DNA of 64,000 bases from assembly GCA_022570795.1 (NCBI GenBank), contig JAKUDP010000004.1, positions 1,922,001-1,986,000 on the forward strand. The letters are read 5' to 3'. The translations under genes were made by a program, and so were the position numbers. This document shows, in pieces, positions 1 to 11,388 of the stretch (positions are counted from its first letter, which is position 1; each line of letters opens with the position of its first letter). The stretch is from Sphaerulina vaccinii. Taxonomy: Eukaryota > Ascomycota > Dothideomycetes > Mycosphaerellales > Mycosphaerellaceae. The notes beneath the pieces were generated by a model that saw only the letters and a program-made list of their open reading frames with translations, was not told the origin of the DNA and made no database searches.

Positions 1-271
1 ATAGGGCAGTTCTATCGACATGGAGCAGAGTTGCAACAAAGCAACATCGAGCTCGAGCTCTTCGTTGGCACTGCCGTGACGTGTTATCGCTGGCATTCTG
101 ATCGGCCTGCACGATGCTACAGCAGATGGTTTAGCTCTGCTTCGAACTTAGGTGGACTCGATCTCGATGCTACAGGATTCGAGATGTGAAGATTGTATAC
201 TTCTGACCTCCTACTGACTGAACAAGGACACACCCCATCACATCTGATATACCTACAGACATACCGCCAAC

Positions 272-1576
272 ATGCCCATGGCACTTTCTCCAGAACGACC
301 TAAGAGTGGCGTGACACGCTTGACAGGCGGACGACTCGTGAAGAATGGCAAGCTCGTAGAAGAAGACCTCTGGATATCCTCCATTACGGGCAAGATCCTA
401 CGAAGTCAAGAAGTCTTCTACCAGCACCATGTCATGCCCGATCACATCATCGACCTCCACGGCAAGATCCTATGTCCTGGCTTTATCGACGTACAGTTCA
501 ACGGCGCATTTGGCGATGACTTCTCTACGATACCCACGAACGAAGCAGGAGAGGAAGACATATCCGCATACGTGAAGACGCTGAAAAAGTTGAACAAGCG
601 AGTGGTACAAACAGGTGTGACGAGTTATCTGCCAACTCTGCCAAGCAACAAACCAGAGCTATATCACAAAGTACTGCCATATCTGGGACCAAGTGGAGAG
701 CGCAGGGACGCAGCAGAGGGCAGCGAGAGTCTAGGAGCACACTGCGAAGGACCCTTCATATCACCCACCAAGAATGGCATCCATAGTCTGGACGTTCTCC
801 AAGAAGCCACGGCCGGTCTTTCCAGCATGGAGACCTGTTATGGTAAACAGCACCTAGGATCACCAAGTCCCATCAAAATGATTACCGCCGCCCCAGAAGT
901 CCCCGGCGTATCCTCTCTCGTTCCAGACCTCGCATCCCGAGGCATCATCTTCTCCATCGGCCACACAGAAGCTACCTACGAACAAACGAGTGACGCAATC
1001 AGGAATGGTGCAAAGATGATCACTCATCTCTTCAATCAGATGCCTGCTCTACATCATCGCAATCCCGGGCCTTTCGGCGTGCTAGGCAAAGCAGAAGATA
1101 TAGAACGACCATACTTCGGAATCATAGCTGATGGCATACATCTTCACCCTACGACTGTCAACATTGCGTGGAATGTGCATCCTGAAGGCTTCATTCTTGT
1201 GACTGATGCGATGAAGACTGTCGGACAACCAGATGGAGTCTACGAGTGGACGAACGGCGATCGCTTTGTGAAGGTGGGCTCAGTGTTAAAGCTGGAGGGC
1301 ACAGACAAACTTGCTGGGAGCTGTTGTAGCCTGATTGAGTGCGTGAGCAACTTATGGAACTGGAGTAGGTGTACTGTGCCAGAAGCTATCGCGAGTGTGA
1401 CGAGTACACCGGCGAAGATGCTGGGGCTGGATGGTGTGAAAGGCGGTTTGGACGAGGATGCGGACGCTGATCTGCTTGTGTTGGATGAAGTGTCCGAGGG
1501 GGCAGAACGCAGGTTTGAGGTGGAGATGGTATGGAAGTTTGGCAAGGTCGTGTACGATAAGGAGGCGAAAAAGTGA
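272..1576 (+). CDS. DAC1: N-acetylglucosamine-6-phosphate deacetylase
   Basis: A single uninterrupted frame of 434 residues beginning at ATG 272. It matches the amidohydrolase-superfamily NagA family, which removes acetate from GlcNAc-6-phosphate to give glucosamine-6-phosphate in amino-sugar and chitin catabolism in the cytosol. Visible landmarks in order: the entry strand GFIDVQFNGAFGDDFS (about residue 70), the metal/substrate loop GAHCEGPFIS (about 155), SIGHTEATYEQ (about 230), THLFNQMPALHHR (about 250), ADGIHLHP (about 290) and LVTDAM with the catalytic Asp (about 310). Length is near the family norm of 380-440. A second ATG lies two codons downstream of the first, so the start could be MALSPERP instead. 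The usual partner genes for GlcNAc use are not adjacent. Family assignment is firm; the gene symbol is borrowed from yeasts. Confidence 0.93.
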   Translation: MPMALSPERPKSGVTRLTGGRLVKNGKLVEEDLWISSITGKILRSQEVFYQHHVMPDHIIDLHGKILCPGFIDVQFNGAFGDDFSTIPTNEAGEEDISAYVKTLKKLNKRVVQTGVTSYLPTLPSNKPELYHKVLPYLGPSGERRDAAEGSESLGAHCEGPFISPTKNGIHSLDVLQEATAGLSSMETCYGKQHLGSPSPIKMITAAPEVPGVSSLVPDLASRGIIFSIGHTEATYEQTSDAIRNGAKMITHLFNQMPALHHRNPGPFGVLGKAEDIERPYFGIIADGIHLHPTTVNIAWNVHPEGFILVTDAMKTVGQPDGVYEWTNGDRFVKVGSVLKLEGTDKLAGSCCSLIECVSNLWNWSRCTVPEAIASVTSTPAKMLGLDGVKGGLDEDADADLLVLDEVSEGAERRFEVEMVWKFGKVVYDKEAKK

Positions 1577-1911
1577 ATTGACCTCGAGCTGAAGAGGATC
1601 ATACACTATATCGAGTAGGTGTGCGCAGAATGATTGATACCAAAATGCTTCGATACATATAGATTGCAGCATAGAATCAATGTACAGAAAGAACTTAACT
1701 CACAATCAAAAGTTGACCAGGATCTTTTCGGACCATGACACTTTGGCTTGTGAACGCCGGATGACGTCGATTTGCCCATACCATATCAATTGGCGGAAAC
1801 GCGAATGATGGACTCAACATCGACAACCATCACGATCACGCCCATCGGCCTATACTCGAGCTCATACCATGATACTGAGCTGTATACCCCGGTGACAGCA
1901 CGCGTCGAACG
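1577..1911. other. intergenic spacer
   Basis: 335 bp between two genes transcribed in the same direction. It must hold the terminator of the deacetylase gene and the promoter of the ABC1-like gene. I see no further gene or clear motif; open frames here are short and antisense. Confidence 0.5.
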
Positions 1912-4076
1912 ATGCGAGCCACCCTTTCCTTGGGCCGGTCATGCCTTTCAGCACTCCATAACAGCAGCCAGTCTGTTCGACCTCAAGTCCTCCGACACAT
2001 CCAGTACAGCATAAGGAGTGGGAGAAGCACCAAGTCTTTCTCGATTCTCCACCATGTCCGGCAAACGTTTCGACCTCCGCCACCGCCTATCAAAGGAGGC
2101 ACTCTACTGCTCGCTGCGCTGAGTCCGGCAGCTTTCGTGTCCATCGCCGAGGATGACGAGGAGAATGACAATGGCCTTACACACGAAGAGCACATGCTCG
2201 AGATCTCGCGAAAAGAGCTGGCAGATCGCGTACCAGATAGGCTGAAGAATAGCAAAGGCTTCCGCGTCAAGATCTGGAGGTTCTTCAATGCCTGGGTATT
2301 CGAGCCTGTTGCCACAGGATTTCGATTCATCCATCTGGTCATCATCTTTGTTCCTGTGATTGTCACAGTACCTGTGATGTGGATCGGATCGCGCAATGCA
2401 GAGAGAGACGATGAAAGGAGTGGGACGATCTGGTGGTATGGCTTCTTGGTGTCGAGCATGGAGCGCGCAGGAGCAGCCTTTATCAAGTTGGGTCAATGGG
2501 CGGCAAGCAGAACGGACATCTTCCCACAGCAGATGTGTGCAATCATGTCTTCTTTACATTCGAATGCGCCAGCGCATAGTCTGAAGATCACGAAAGAGAC
2601 GATAGAACGAGCATTTGGCAGGAAGTTTGAGGACATCTTCGAGGAGTTCGACGAGACTCCGCTAGGCGTCGGTGCTATTGCGCAAGTGTATAAGGCGAAG
2701 CTGAAGTCGGATCTGGCAGTGACGGACGATGAGGCAGAAAACAAGCCCAAAAACCTCACGGAACGGGCAATGAAGACAGTGGATCCAATATTGAAGAGTA
2801 CGCCGCAGCGAGAGCCGAGCAAGTATGTGGCGATCAAGGTGCTGCATCCAAAGATCGAAAGGATTGTTAGGCGGGATCTGAAGATCATGGGCGCATTTGC
2901 GAGCATAATCAATGCCATCCCGACTATGGAGTGGTTCTCGTTCCCAGACGAAGTAAAGCAGTTCGGCGAGATGATGCGACTACAGCTGGATCTACGAATC
3001 GAGGCCGCCAACTTGACCATCTTCCGCAAGAACTTCCGCAACAGATCGACAGCATGGTTCCCATACCCTTACACACAGTATACCACGCGTCAAGTGCTGG
3101 TCGAGGAGTTCGCCACGGGTATCCCACTTGAGCATTTCCTGCAGAATGGAGGCGGCGTGTTCCAGAAAGAGATTGCAGATGAAGGTCTTGATGCCTTCCT
3201 CCACATGCTGCTGATTGACAATTTTATCCACGCCGATCTACATCCTGGAAACATCATGGTGCGTTTCTATAAGCCAGTAAAGATATCAGAACGAACAGAG
3301 ATCGGCACGCGAATCCGAGAGAAGTTCCTCGGAGACCCCAAAGCAGATGCAAAGAATGGTGAAGATGTTACTGAGCAAGTCCTATCGCGACTGCGACCAC
3401 ACAGACATGCTAAGGACGCATGGTTGAAAGAGCTTGCGCAGATCGATAAGGAGAACTTCAGACCTCAACTTATCTTCATCGACGCGGGCTTGGTCACGGA
3501 ATTGAATGAGAAGAACAGGACGAACTTCCTGGACCTCTTCAAGTCTGTTGCTGAGTTTGATGGATACAAGTCTGGCCGACTCATGGTCGAGCGATGCAGA
3601 CAACCAGATGCAGTGATTGACAAGGAAGTCTTCGCGCTCAGGATGCAACACCTCGTGCTTGGAGTGAAGAGCAGGACTTTCGCGCTTGGCAATATCAAGA
3701 TTGGAGACATCTTGAACGAAGTTTTGGATATGGTTCGATCACATCACGTTCGATTAGAAGGCGACTTCGTCAATGTTGTACTATCTATCCTGCTACTGGA
3801 AGGCATTGGCAGGACGTTAGATCCCAACTTGGATCTGTTTTCTGGGTAAGCTCGATCTCCTCACTTTTCAAAACAGCTATACTGACTTCTTCGACCAACA
3901 GAGCTTTACCTATTCTACGACAGCTTGGAGCACAAAGTGGTAGCTCTTTCCTCAAGAACGGCGACTTGTCTATGGTCAAGGTATGGGCTGGCCTTGAAGC
4001 GAGAAAGTTCTTGCAGGCTAGTATTGAGAGCGTGGAAATGTGTGTGAAGTATGATCAGTTGAGTCCGAATATATGA
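1912..4076 (+). CDS. mitochondrial ABC1/ADCK-family (UbiB-like) atypical kinase
   Basis: Exons 1912-3845 and 3902-4076, joined across a 56-bp GTAAG...CAG intron, give 702 residues. The first 60 residues are Arg/Ser-rich and look like a mitochondrial targeting sequence. A hydrophobic stretch near residues 130-155 (LVIIFVPVIVTVPVMWIG) is a likely membrane segment. Family hallmarks follow: the KxGQ element in FIKLGQWAASRTDIFP (about 190), the Ala-loop GVGAIAQVYKAKL (about 255), ADLHPGNIMV (about 440) and the metal-binding IDAGLV (about 520). Known family members support coenzyme Q biosynthesis or mitochondrial lipid homeostasis. The extended insert around residues 265-300 and after HPGN is most like the ADCK2 group. 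Exon 2 adds the C-terminal GALPILRQLGAQSG... segment ending in SPNI. Confidence in family is high, in subfamily moderate. Confidence 0.9.
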
Positions 4077-4810
4077 GGGACAGGAATAGAAGAAGAAGGA
4101 GCATAGCGATGCATATTGCATGAAGATGAGATACACTGAAATGATACAGGTAGATCAACTAGCACTACACAGACACTACTCAGGTAGCAAGGCACTTAAC
4201 TGACAAAAGGTCGATGTAGCCGGGCAAAATAATCGACATGTGACCGGAACTCCAACTCGAGATCGAGAAAATCAGATTGTGCAACCTGCGACCGACTACT
4301 ACTCGCGGAAGTTAGCATCAGACATAGCTGACGACTTACGACCTTACCACTAGGCCAAGGATGACTATTGAGAACATCATAATGGCAAGAACATATAGAG
4401 CTTGCCCCAAGACAAGTTTTCGGTCACGTGAACGTCGCAGGATTCACTTTCACAGCCGCAGTTTCCCCGAACGCGAACGCCGGCCCACATTTTACATATA
4501 CCAAACATTGGGACTCGAACAACAACGACGCGAAGACCTGAATTTAGATCAAAGGATCGATAGAATGCGGTTGCCAGGAGACGGTGTAAGCGAGGCACGG
4601 TGCATACTAAACGCGAGCGGTGTTCCGTCGCATTCTTCGATCGATCTATGACCTGCACTCCCATCGCCGAAGTCTTAGCAGACATATTTGCACTCCAATC
4701 GCAAGACACCCTCCTTCAAGCATAGCGACATCAAAATCACAACCATTCGAGGGCTCGATCGACCTCCGCCTGTCACTCGAGACACCCGAACGCGTACCAG
4801 TACTATCACA
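4077..4810. other. intergenic spacer
   Basis: 734 bp with only short overlapping frames on both strands. An open + frame at 4361-4651 is Arg-rich, with no domain and no good start context, so I do not call it. The last 100 bp before 4811 is the probable promoter and leader of the small membrane-protein gene. Confidence 0.4.
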
Positions 4811-5113
4811 ATGAACGACCAAGTCGTCGTCCTACTAGTAGTCCTAGCAGCCGGAGCTGCAGTCCTCTGTGCCTACTCAGTCACACGATTCTTCTTTGCG
4901 AGAAGTCCGAAGCCGGATGCACGAATTGCTGGAGAAGAATTTAGTCAGGTGCAATACATGAGAGAAGTGAGGTTGAGGAATCATGAAGCTATGGCTGTGC
5001 GGTGCGGACATAGCCGGAAGACATTGGTAAGATGGAATGGTTGAGTTCTTGAGTGATGTGCTGATGAGGATTAGGAGGATATGCGGGCGGATTTGAGAGG
5101 GCAGATGGAGTGA
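4811..5113 (+). CDS. small single-pass membrane protein
   Basis: ATG 4811 (context TCACAATGAACG). Exon 1 is 4811-5026, then a 48-bp intron (GTAAG...TTAG) and exon 2 at 5075-5113, giving 84 residues. Residues 5-30 form one strongly hydrophobic helix (VVVLLVVLAAGAAVLCAYSV), followed by a basic stretch (RFFFARSPKP) and a charged soluble tail ending in DLRGQME. The Lys/Arg after the helix suggests an N-out, C-in type arrangement, with the tail in the cytosol or mitochondrial matrix. Unspliced reading stops five codons after the donor, and splicing gives a neat charged C-terminus, which supports the intron. I do not recognise the family; it resembles other small fungal integral membrane proteins. 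Confidence 0.6.
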
Positions 5114-5413
5114 TGAGGAGTGGCGGGATCATGTTCTGGAGGAGCTGAGAACTATGTTAATGATGGCAAATGGTACCTCCTAGGAGTTCATGATACGATC
5201 TTTGATGTACAGCGTTGACTTAGCGCAACCCAAGAAGGTCTGGCGGTCTTCAAGTTTCGAGTCGATTCTAAGTGTTCATGATACAGTTGCTTTCAGCACC
5301 TGGTAATAGCTCAATACCATCCATTGGTCTGCAAGCCAGATGGTTCCGAGCTGAACGTTCACCAGAACTGGAGTCACAGAAACACTAGGTTTCTGATTCT
5401 TGCCATCTCTGAA

Positions 5414-6060
5414 TCAACCCAATTTTCTGTAGGGTCGTACTGCGAAGGTCAGCGTGGCTCAGGGCGCTACAAGATGTTGGAACTCACAGCCTGGAACCTT
5501 GGCTTCTATCATTGCCGTCATGCCACCGTTGACCAGAATAACTTCCTGATTTGGATTGCTCGCGCTGATTTTCTTCTTGTATTCGAGCACAGTATATGGT
5601 GATCGTGCGGAGCTTACCACGCAGTATATGAAGACGAGATCGGCTGCTCGGAAGGACTTGACCATGTTGGGATCGTCGAGGATCTTGGACTTGAAGATTC
5701 TTGACACGTTCTGAGCGTTGTCTAGGTTGATGTGCACTGCAGAGGCCATTTCCATCTTCGCACTGTCTAGCTCTATGTTAGCACTTTCTTGCTCTCAACG
5801 AGGGATATGTTACTCATTCATCGGGACTTACCATTGTCCCATTGAGCATCAATGAATCGAACATCCAGCTTCTTAGTGTACTCTTGACTGAGGAACTTGC
5901 TGAGCACAGGCGCGTCCACTGCTTCTATATCCTTTGTTTCTCTAGTACCGGCTGCCATGAACACTATCTCTCTTGGTACCAAGTGCGTTGTTGGCCTCGT
6001 AGGGTCAACCTTCGGCGTCGGCTTCGAGAGCGTCGGCTGCACGGACATTGGCTTCGACAT
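5414..6060 (-). CDS. rhodanese/Cdc25-like domain protein
   Basis: Minus-strand exons 6060-5832, 5766-5488 and 5439-5414 give 177 residues. Introns are 65 bp (GTAAG...CTAG) and 48 bp (GTGAGT...GCAG). The first 45 residues are Pro/Thr-rich. The rest fits the rhodanese fold: DVRFIDAQWDN (first strand and Asp), then a central loop in VFIYCVVSSARSPYTVLEY that contains C-x5-R, the active-site signature of Cdc25-type phosphatases, arsenate reductases and some sulfurtransferases, and EVILVNGGMTAM (last strand/turn). The product ends GLRPYRKLG. Known fungal relatives act on phosphotyrosine or arsenate. The substrate here cannot be read from sequence. The His that normally precedes the catalytic Cys is replaced by Tyr (IYC), which is unusual. 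Confidence 0.72.
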
Positions 6061-6508
6061 GATGGATAGTTTGGTATGAGTGGCAGAGAGATTATTGATA
6101 GAAGGCCATAAAGGGTGCCACGAGCCTTTTATACTTAGACTGCCCCCTCAACCTCGCACTAGTAGTAGCGAATACGCACCGCTGCAGCCACTGCATGCGT
6201 ACACCACGACGTGGCGTCTCGGTTGGAGCTGCGCTCAAGCAGGCGCTTCGGTCACGCCGCTGCATGGTCCATGTCTAACATTCTTCCATGTCTCACAAGC
6301 CTGCAGAAAGCATTCATGTCGCTTAGTCCATTTGCTACATTCAGATAGGTCTCGATACAACTGAATCGGGGCAAAGGAACGAGTACGGCTAATGCAACGA
6401 TTGATGCAGCTACGCGCTCGGTCCCAAGTTCACAGTATGGGCGAAGTGCCAAGTTCGCATGCACAATGGTACTGACTGCAAGCTGTCCCTTGTACTGTAG
6501 TTACTCTA
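6061..6508. other. intergenic spacer
   Basis: 448 bp between the end of the large MACPF-like gene and the start of the rhodanese-like gene, both on the minus strand. It is the likely promoter of the latter. No other gene is seen; short + frames lack domains. Confidence 0.4.
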
Positions 6509-9500
6509 CTATGGGTAGTTGCATCTTCGCCGTCCATCCTCGGTGAAGATCTCCAGGAACGGTCTCTCGCTTGACCAAACGAGGGTTCCGTTTCTGCAGT
6601 CTTTGGTCTCTGTAGCCCACATTGCGCCTCCCTGTTTCCAAGCCACCAAGTTACCGTCGTTACCGCCATGGAAAATCATCTCGCCTGCGCCTGGCCCATA
6701 TCTGTCCATATGCCATATGCATCTGCCAGAAGAGTCGTATACAACAAGATTGCCGTCAAGTTGGTACTTGATTATGTTGCCGTTCTCGAATTCCAAGAAG
6801 GGTGTATCGCTTGGGCTCACACGGAACGTGTCGCCCTTGAAGGAAACCGAGACACGGCCTGTGTTCACACCATTGTTGGCCTTGATCTGTCGATTGCTCT
6901 TCGCAGCTTCAGCGACTCGTGAAGCGATGGCTGCGTCTGTCTCTTGCTGCCATGTTCGTCGTGAGTTCGCGATATCGTTCTGGCCTTGACGACGCACGTC
7001 CTCGGTTTCAGTCTTGGCCTTGGCTAGTTCGGCTCTGATCGCATTGATCGAGGCCTCCACACTTGTTGCGTCCGTGTCGTAGATTGGAGCAGCATTCGCT
7101 TCCGATGTCGACAATTTGGTAGAAGTCGAGTCTCCCCAAATGATACCCACACGAAGGATACCTCCATTTGTAGAGTCCATGGAGAGTCGTCCGAAAAAGC
7201 CCTTGAAGTTGCCGGTGCTGAACGCGGAGTCGAGGTAGAGCGTCTTGACCTTCTGATATTCAGTGCCATTCTTCCTGACGCTGCCGCCCACCATTACTTC
7301 ATTCCGCGCGGCCTGACCCAGAAGTCTCCGACCACGGTTGGTGTACATGCAAATGGACAAGACTCTCGTGTCCTCGGGTGGTGTTTTGGCCTTGGTATCG
7401 GACGCGGTACCCTTAGAATCAGATGAGGTGGCTTTGGCGTCAGGCGAGGGAGGTTTGGGAGCGTTAGGGTCGACTGGGACTGTGCCAGTTTCGATTGCAA
7501 CTGACGTGATTCGTTCGCCAGACTTGAAGTTTGCCAGAGGCTTCTGCTCAGCAAGTTTTGATGCAGGCTATAAGGAATGATCAGTATGTAGCCCTGTGAT
7601 ACAAGTTGTCATGACTTACCAAGCCTTTGCGCAAGATTAGACCATTCTCGTAGGATACCTCGACCGAGCCAACACAGCCGCTATGTGTGATACCAATCGT
7701 GACAGACTCCACCTGCCACTCTGGGAAGAGAAAGTCCAAATTGTTGAAGAGTTCACCCTGTTCGTTGTTTGGAGCGGCACGGGACACTCGCAGATGTCGA
7801 CCGATTGATGGACTCTTTTTGCGAACAGCATCAAGTGAAGTAGTCTCCTCTGTAGAGAGGTCTTGGTCCATCTGATACAGTGCCGGAGACGTATTGTCGA
7901 GTTCGTCCTGTTCAGCCTGCTCTTTCTCGAGGTCAGCCTCTGTTTGAGTCTTGGCCATGATTCTCTTGCCACCAAGCGGGTCACTCTTTGGTTTCAGAGC
8001 GTCAGGGATTTTGGTCTCGGGCAACCTGGTTTCGAAGAGCAATGGCGCCTGGAATGGTTCTTCGTGCTCTTGGTCTGTTGCAACCTTAGGATCCTTCTCA
8101 ATAAGATCGACTTCGTTCACAATGTATATCATCTGCCTCCTAATGAACTTGCGTGCATCTGCCAAGCCCTTCAGTGAAGCTGGGAATCGAGACGTGTCGG
8201 CAGCTGCATTGACAGCGGCCGCATAGTTCTGCAGAGCCAAGACAGCGCTCTGGTTACCAGAAGCGACTGCTTGGCTCATATCAGATTTCGCTTTGGCCGT
8301 CTCCGTGAGCTGCTTTGTTGGCGATGGATCTTGGTCCTGATCGTCTGTGTTTGACCATGGCTCAAACTCAAGAATCTTGCTCTGAATGCTGCTGACCTGA
8401 TCACCCAGCTTCTTGTACAACGATTTGTAGGACATGAAGGCATCCATAAGGACTCCGGTGTAGATCTGTGCATTCTCGTATTGGACAGGCGAGTATGCTG
8501 CAGGCCTCAACGATACGAAGCTTCGGAGGCTGTCGTATTTAGTCAGGATGGCGTAGGTCCGTTGTGGACAATCGGCGACTAGGCTTGGAAACCTTGCTGC
8601 GGCTTGCATGACGCTCTGAATGTTCCAGGGCTGTTCCATTGGCTTGATGTGTCCACCTCCACACCAGCTCACCTGGATTGTAGTCTCTGTGTTCATCTCC
8701 AGATTCGTTCTGGCGATGCCCACATTGGCCTCGGCCGTGATGTCGACAGGTCCAGCTGTCAAAGCCACCTTTGCTTCTGCCTGAATGTCGAGCAGCTTCG
8801 CCTTATTATGGACCTTCATGCTAATGATAGCGTTGAACTCGCCACCCTCCTGGAAGCCTGAGATAAAGCTGTCTCCATAGACTTTGTTGAAGTCATCGGA
8901 ACCGATGGCGACCGATCTCATGGGATTGTAGACTAGGGCATCCTTGAAGTTGACTGTCTGATTGGTGACCTTGACAGAGATGTAGAAGTTGAGATCGCTT
9001 TGCTTGAACTTATCGGAGTCCACGAAAGAACCTCGACCGGAGCCACCGATCTTAGCCATCTTGACCGATAATGCTCCGGAAATAGCCATATCCTCAGTGA
9101 CATCAGTCAGCTTGTCGATGAACCTGCTTGAATATGCAACGGTTTGGCTTGGACCTCTGACACCACTGGCATCAAATGAGTAAGTTGTGTCGCTGTTGAC
9201 GATGCCGTCAAATCGATCAGCAAATTGATTCTGTGCTTTGATTTTGTTCAAATCCTCCAGTGTGAGCGCGTCCTTCTTAGCCGCGACAGCCTCACTGATC
9301 GCTTTCTGTGCTGCTTCGCGACGGGCTTTGTCGTATGCTCTCTTCTCGCTGCGGATCTCAGCTTGCTCCTTCTGTTCTTCTAGGCGTCTTGCTTGCTCCT
9401 GCTCACGTGCCTGCAGCTCGAGTTTTCTCTGGTATGCGCGCTGCTCTGCCATGAGTTCCTTTTCCTGCTTCATCATCTCAAGTTTCTCAGCCTTGTCAAG

Positions 9501-10595
9501 CCGGGCTTGTTCGATCTCGATGTCACTAAGCTTCTTCGGCACTGCGACTGGCGCTGCAACAGTGGTCTTGGGACCTCTGGTGGGGATCTCCTTGACCTGG
9601 AACTTAGCTGGGCCCGGCTTTGCAGCTGCAAGCTGCTGTTCTGTCACTTGCTTGTTGCCTGTTGATGATGCTCGATTCCTCGATTTGCCCTTGGCATCTT
9701 GACCAGGTGTGGTAGAGGCAGCGCCAGCCTTGTTGTTTAGACGATACTGGTCCCAGTCAACTTTGCCGTCATCCTGCTTCGCGTACTGATCCAGGTCAAC
9801 AGCGGCTTGATCAGGATTTTGTGCTGCGCCAGCCTCTGGCTTTCGCGCTTGTGGTTTGTCGCTGGGCTTCACGGCGGTCGACGTGACCTTTTGAGTAGCT
9901 GAAGTCTTCTCTGCTGGTGCTGATTTATCGCTCGCGGCCTTCGTAGATGCTTCGGGTTTTACAGGTGCCTTACTGGTCGGCTCTGAAGCATCAACTGCAT
10001 CAGGCTGTTCTGCATCCTCTGCATCAACCTTGACAGTAGAGCTTGCTTCACTCCCTTCATCCTTTGTTGAGTCTTGAACACTATCAGCGGCTGCCTCTCC
10101 ATCAAGTGCGGGGACTACTTCGTCGGCTGCAGCCTGGTCTTCGTCAGCGTTCGATGTCTTTTGTGAATCATCTGCTGCTGGTGCATCTACTGCAGCGGGA
10201 CCTGATACATCCTCCGCGACTTCGGGCGAGCCGCTGTCGACTGGAGCGTCGACAGGCACACTGTCTGACGGAGCTGCAGCTGGCGTTTGTGGTGCCTCAA
10301 TCGCAGCTTGTGCCACTACCGGACCCTCACTGATCACCTCCTTGATCCTATTCCAGGCACTAGGCTTTCCTGCAGCTTGGGTGACAATGCGCATCGTGGT
10401 ACCATCATTGGTGATTACATTCTCTGCTCGGTTGGGATCAACCACCACAGCATCATCGACACAGATCTGCTGAGTATATGAATTGAACCTAGTGATATGT
10501 CAGCATGATGATACAATAGTTGTGTTCGCACCTCGATGTTGTTACCCTTGCCCAAGCCGCATGGCATTGGTGTATGGTGCCAGAAGTAGAGACAT
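6509..10595 (-). CDS. large MACPF-like protein with jacalin-like and bulb-type lectin regions
   Basis: Minus-strand exons 10595-10546, 10488-7620 and 7567-6509 give 1325 residues. Introns are 57 bp (GTAAC...CTAG) and 52 bp (GTAAGT...ATAG). There is no signal peptide. Order: N-terminus (MSLLLAPYTNAMRLGQG), Ala/Asp/Pro-rich disordered acidic region (about 80-330), Glu/Lys/Arg/Gln coiled coil (335-430), then a MACPF-like core (about 440-650). The core holds YGDSFISGFQEGG at about 554-566, which fits the Y-G-x-x-F-x6-G-G perforin signature. An alpha-helical segment follows, then a jacalin-like beta-prism region (about 935-1117; VGSVEVSYENG, ITSVAIETG, TNRGRR, GFFGRLS) and a bulb-type lectin repeat (QLDGNLVVYDSSGRCIW at about 1242, second copy GNDGNLVAW). 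MACPF proteins oligomerise into membrane pores; the lectin parts suggest glycan targeting. It is divergent from the smaller MACPF-like gene at 11389. Function in allorecognition, defence or competition is inference. Confidence 0.83.
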
Positions 10596-11388
10596 CTTGA
10601 GGTCTTTCAGTCACAAGGGTATGCACTGTGTTTGTCAGGCTGCAACAATGCTGGAGATGAGATGCCCATGAGCTTTCGTGCTCCTCAGACATATACATAT
10701 GTCTGTTCTCTGTTAACCTTGGCACAACGCCATCGCTTGCGCGCTACACGTGGTGCGGCCAGCCCGAGCTTGAGTGCAGCCTCAAAAGACTAGTGGTACG
10801 GTCTCGCCGCTTCATCAAGATGATGAGGCGCCTATGCTTGCATTGTAGTGAGAACGCGCTTCCAGTTTGGGATGACACTTGCGTGACATAACTGTAAGCA
10901 TAGTTCGGTGGCTTGAAGGCTGGGCACCAACCAGAAACGAAGTCATCCAGTTGCAGCGTTTGGACAGTCAGCATATGTAGATCTGCAGCCCCGAGCATGA
11001 TGCATTGCACTAAGTAGGCAGCTGGACGGCCTCAAGGAGCTTTGAAGTTGAGGGGAAGGAGAAATGTGCAACAGAAACAAACGTGGATCGGAGGTTCGCT
11101 TGGAGTAGGAATTCGCGCCGCGCCGGTGGGTCGGTCCAGGCGACAAGCATTGGTGGACCAAGGGAACCGAAGTGGGCCGTGCGGCCATGCCGCTGTCACG
11201 AACACCATGCAAGCCACACAATAGTGCTAGCTCAAGGGGTGAAGGCAAGACTTGCTGGCCGAGCTGAACAAAGGTCTGGATCAGGTTCTCGTAACGGCTA
11301 GGCATGCTCCACAGGATGGACGTCCTCGATGCTAGTGTTTCCCAAGTCATCCGGACCTCTGGAAAGCAGGATCTGACACTCACAAAAG
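10596..11388. promoter_or_regulatory. shared divergent promoter region of the two MACPF-like genes
   Basis: 793 bp separates the start codons of the two MACPF-like genes, which point away from each other. No convincing gene lies inside; the open frames are short and overlapping. The arrangement would allow one regulatory region to control both. I cannot name a specific binding site from inspection. Confidence 0.5.

Noticed and set aside
525..1672. Open frames antisense to the deacetylase gene
   Set aside because: They overlap a full-length conserved gene and show no domain or separate codon pattern.
5555..5607. A GTAAGC...CAG segment inside exon 2 of the rhodanese-like gene as an intron
   Set aside because: Removing it breaks the C-x5-R loop and shifts the frame to an early stop; reading through gives a good fold.
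9238..9702. A 154-codon + frame opposite the coiled-coil part of the MACPF-like gene
   Set aside because: Its Ser/Leu/Phe/Cys-rich translation is the mirror of Glu/Lys/Arg/Gln codons on the coding strand.
10489..10530. GTGCGA donor for the first intron of the large MACPF-like gene
   Set aside because: The frame stops at TAA before that donor; the GTAAC donor at 10545 keeps the frame and gives LGQG-FNSYTQQ.
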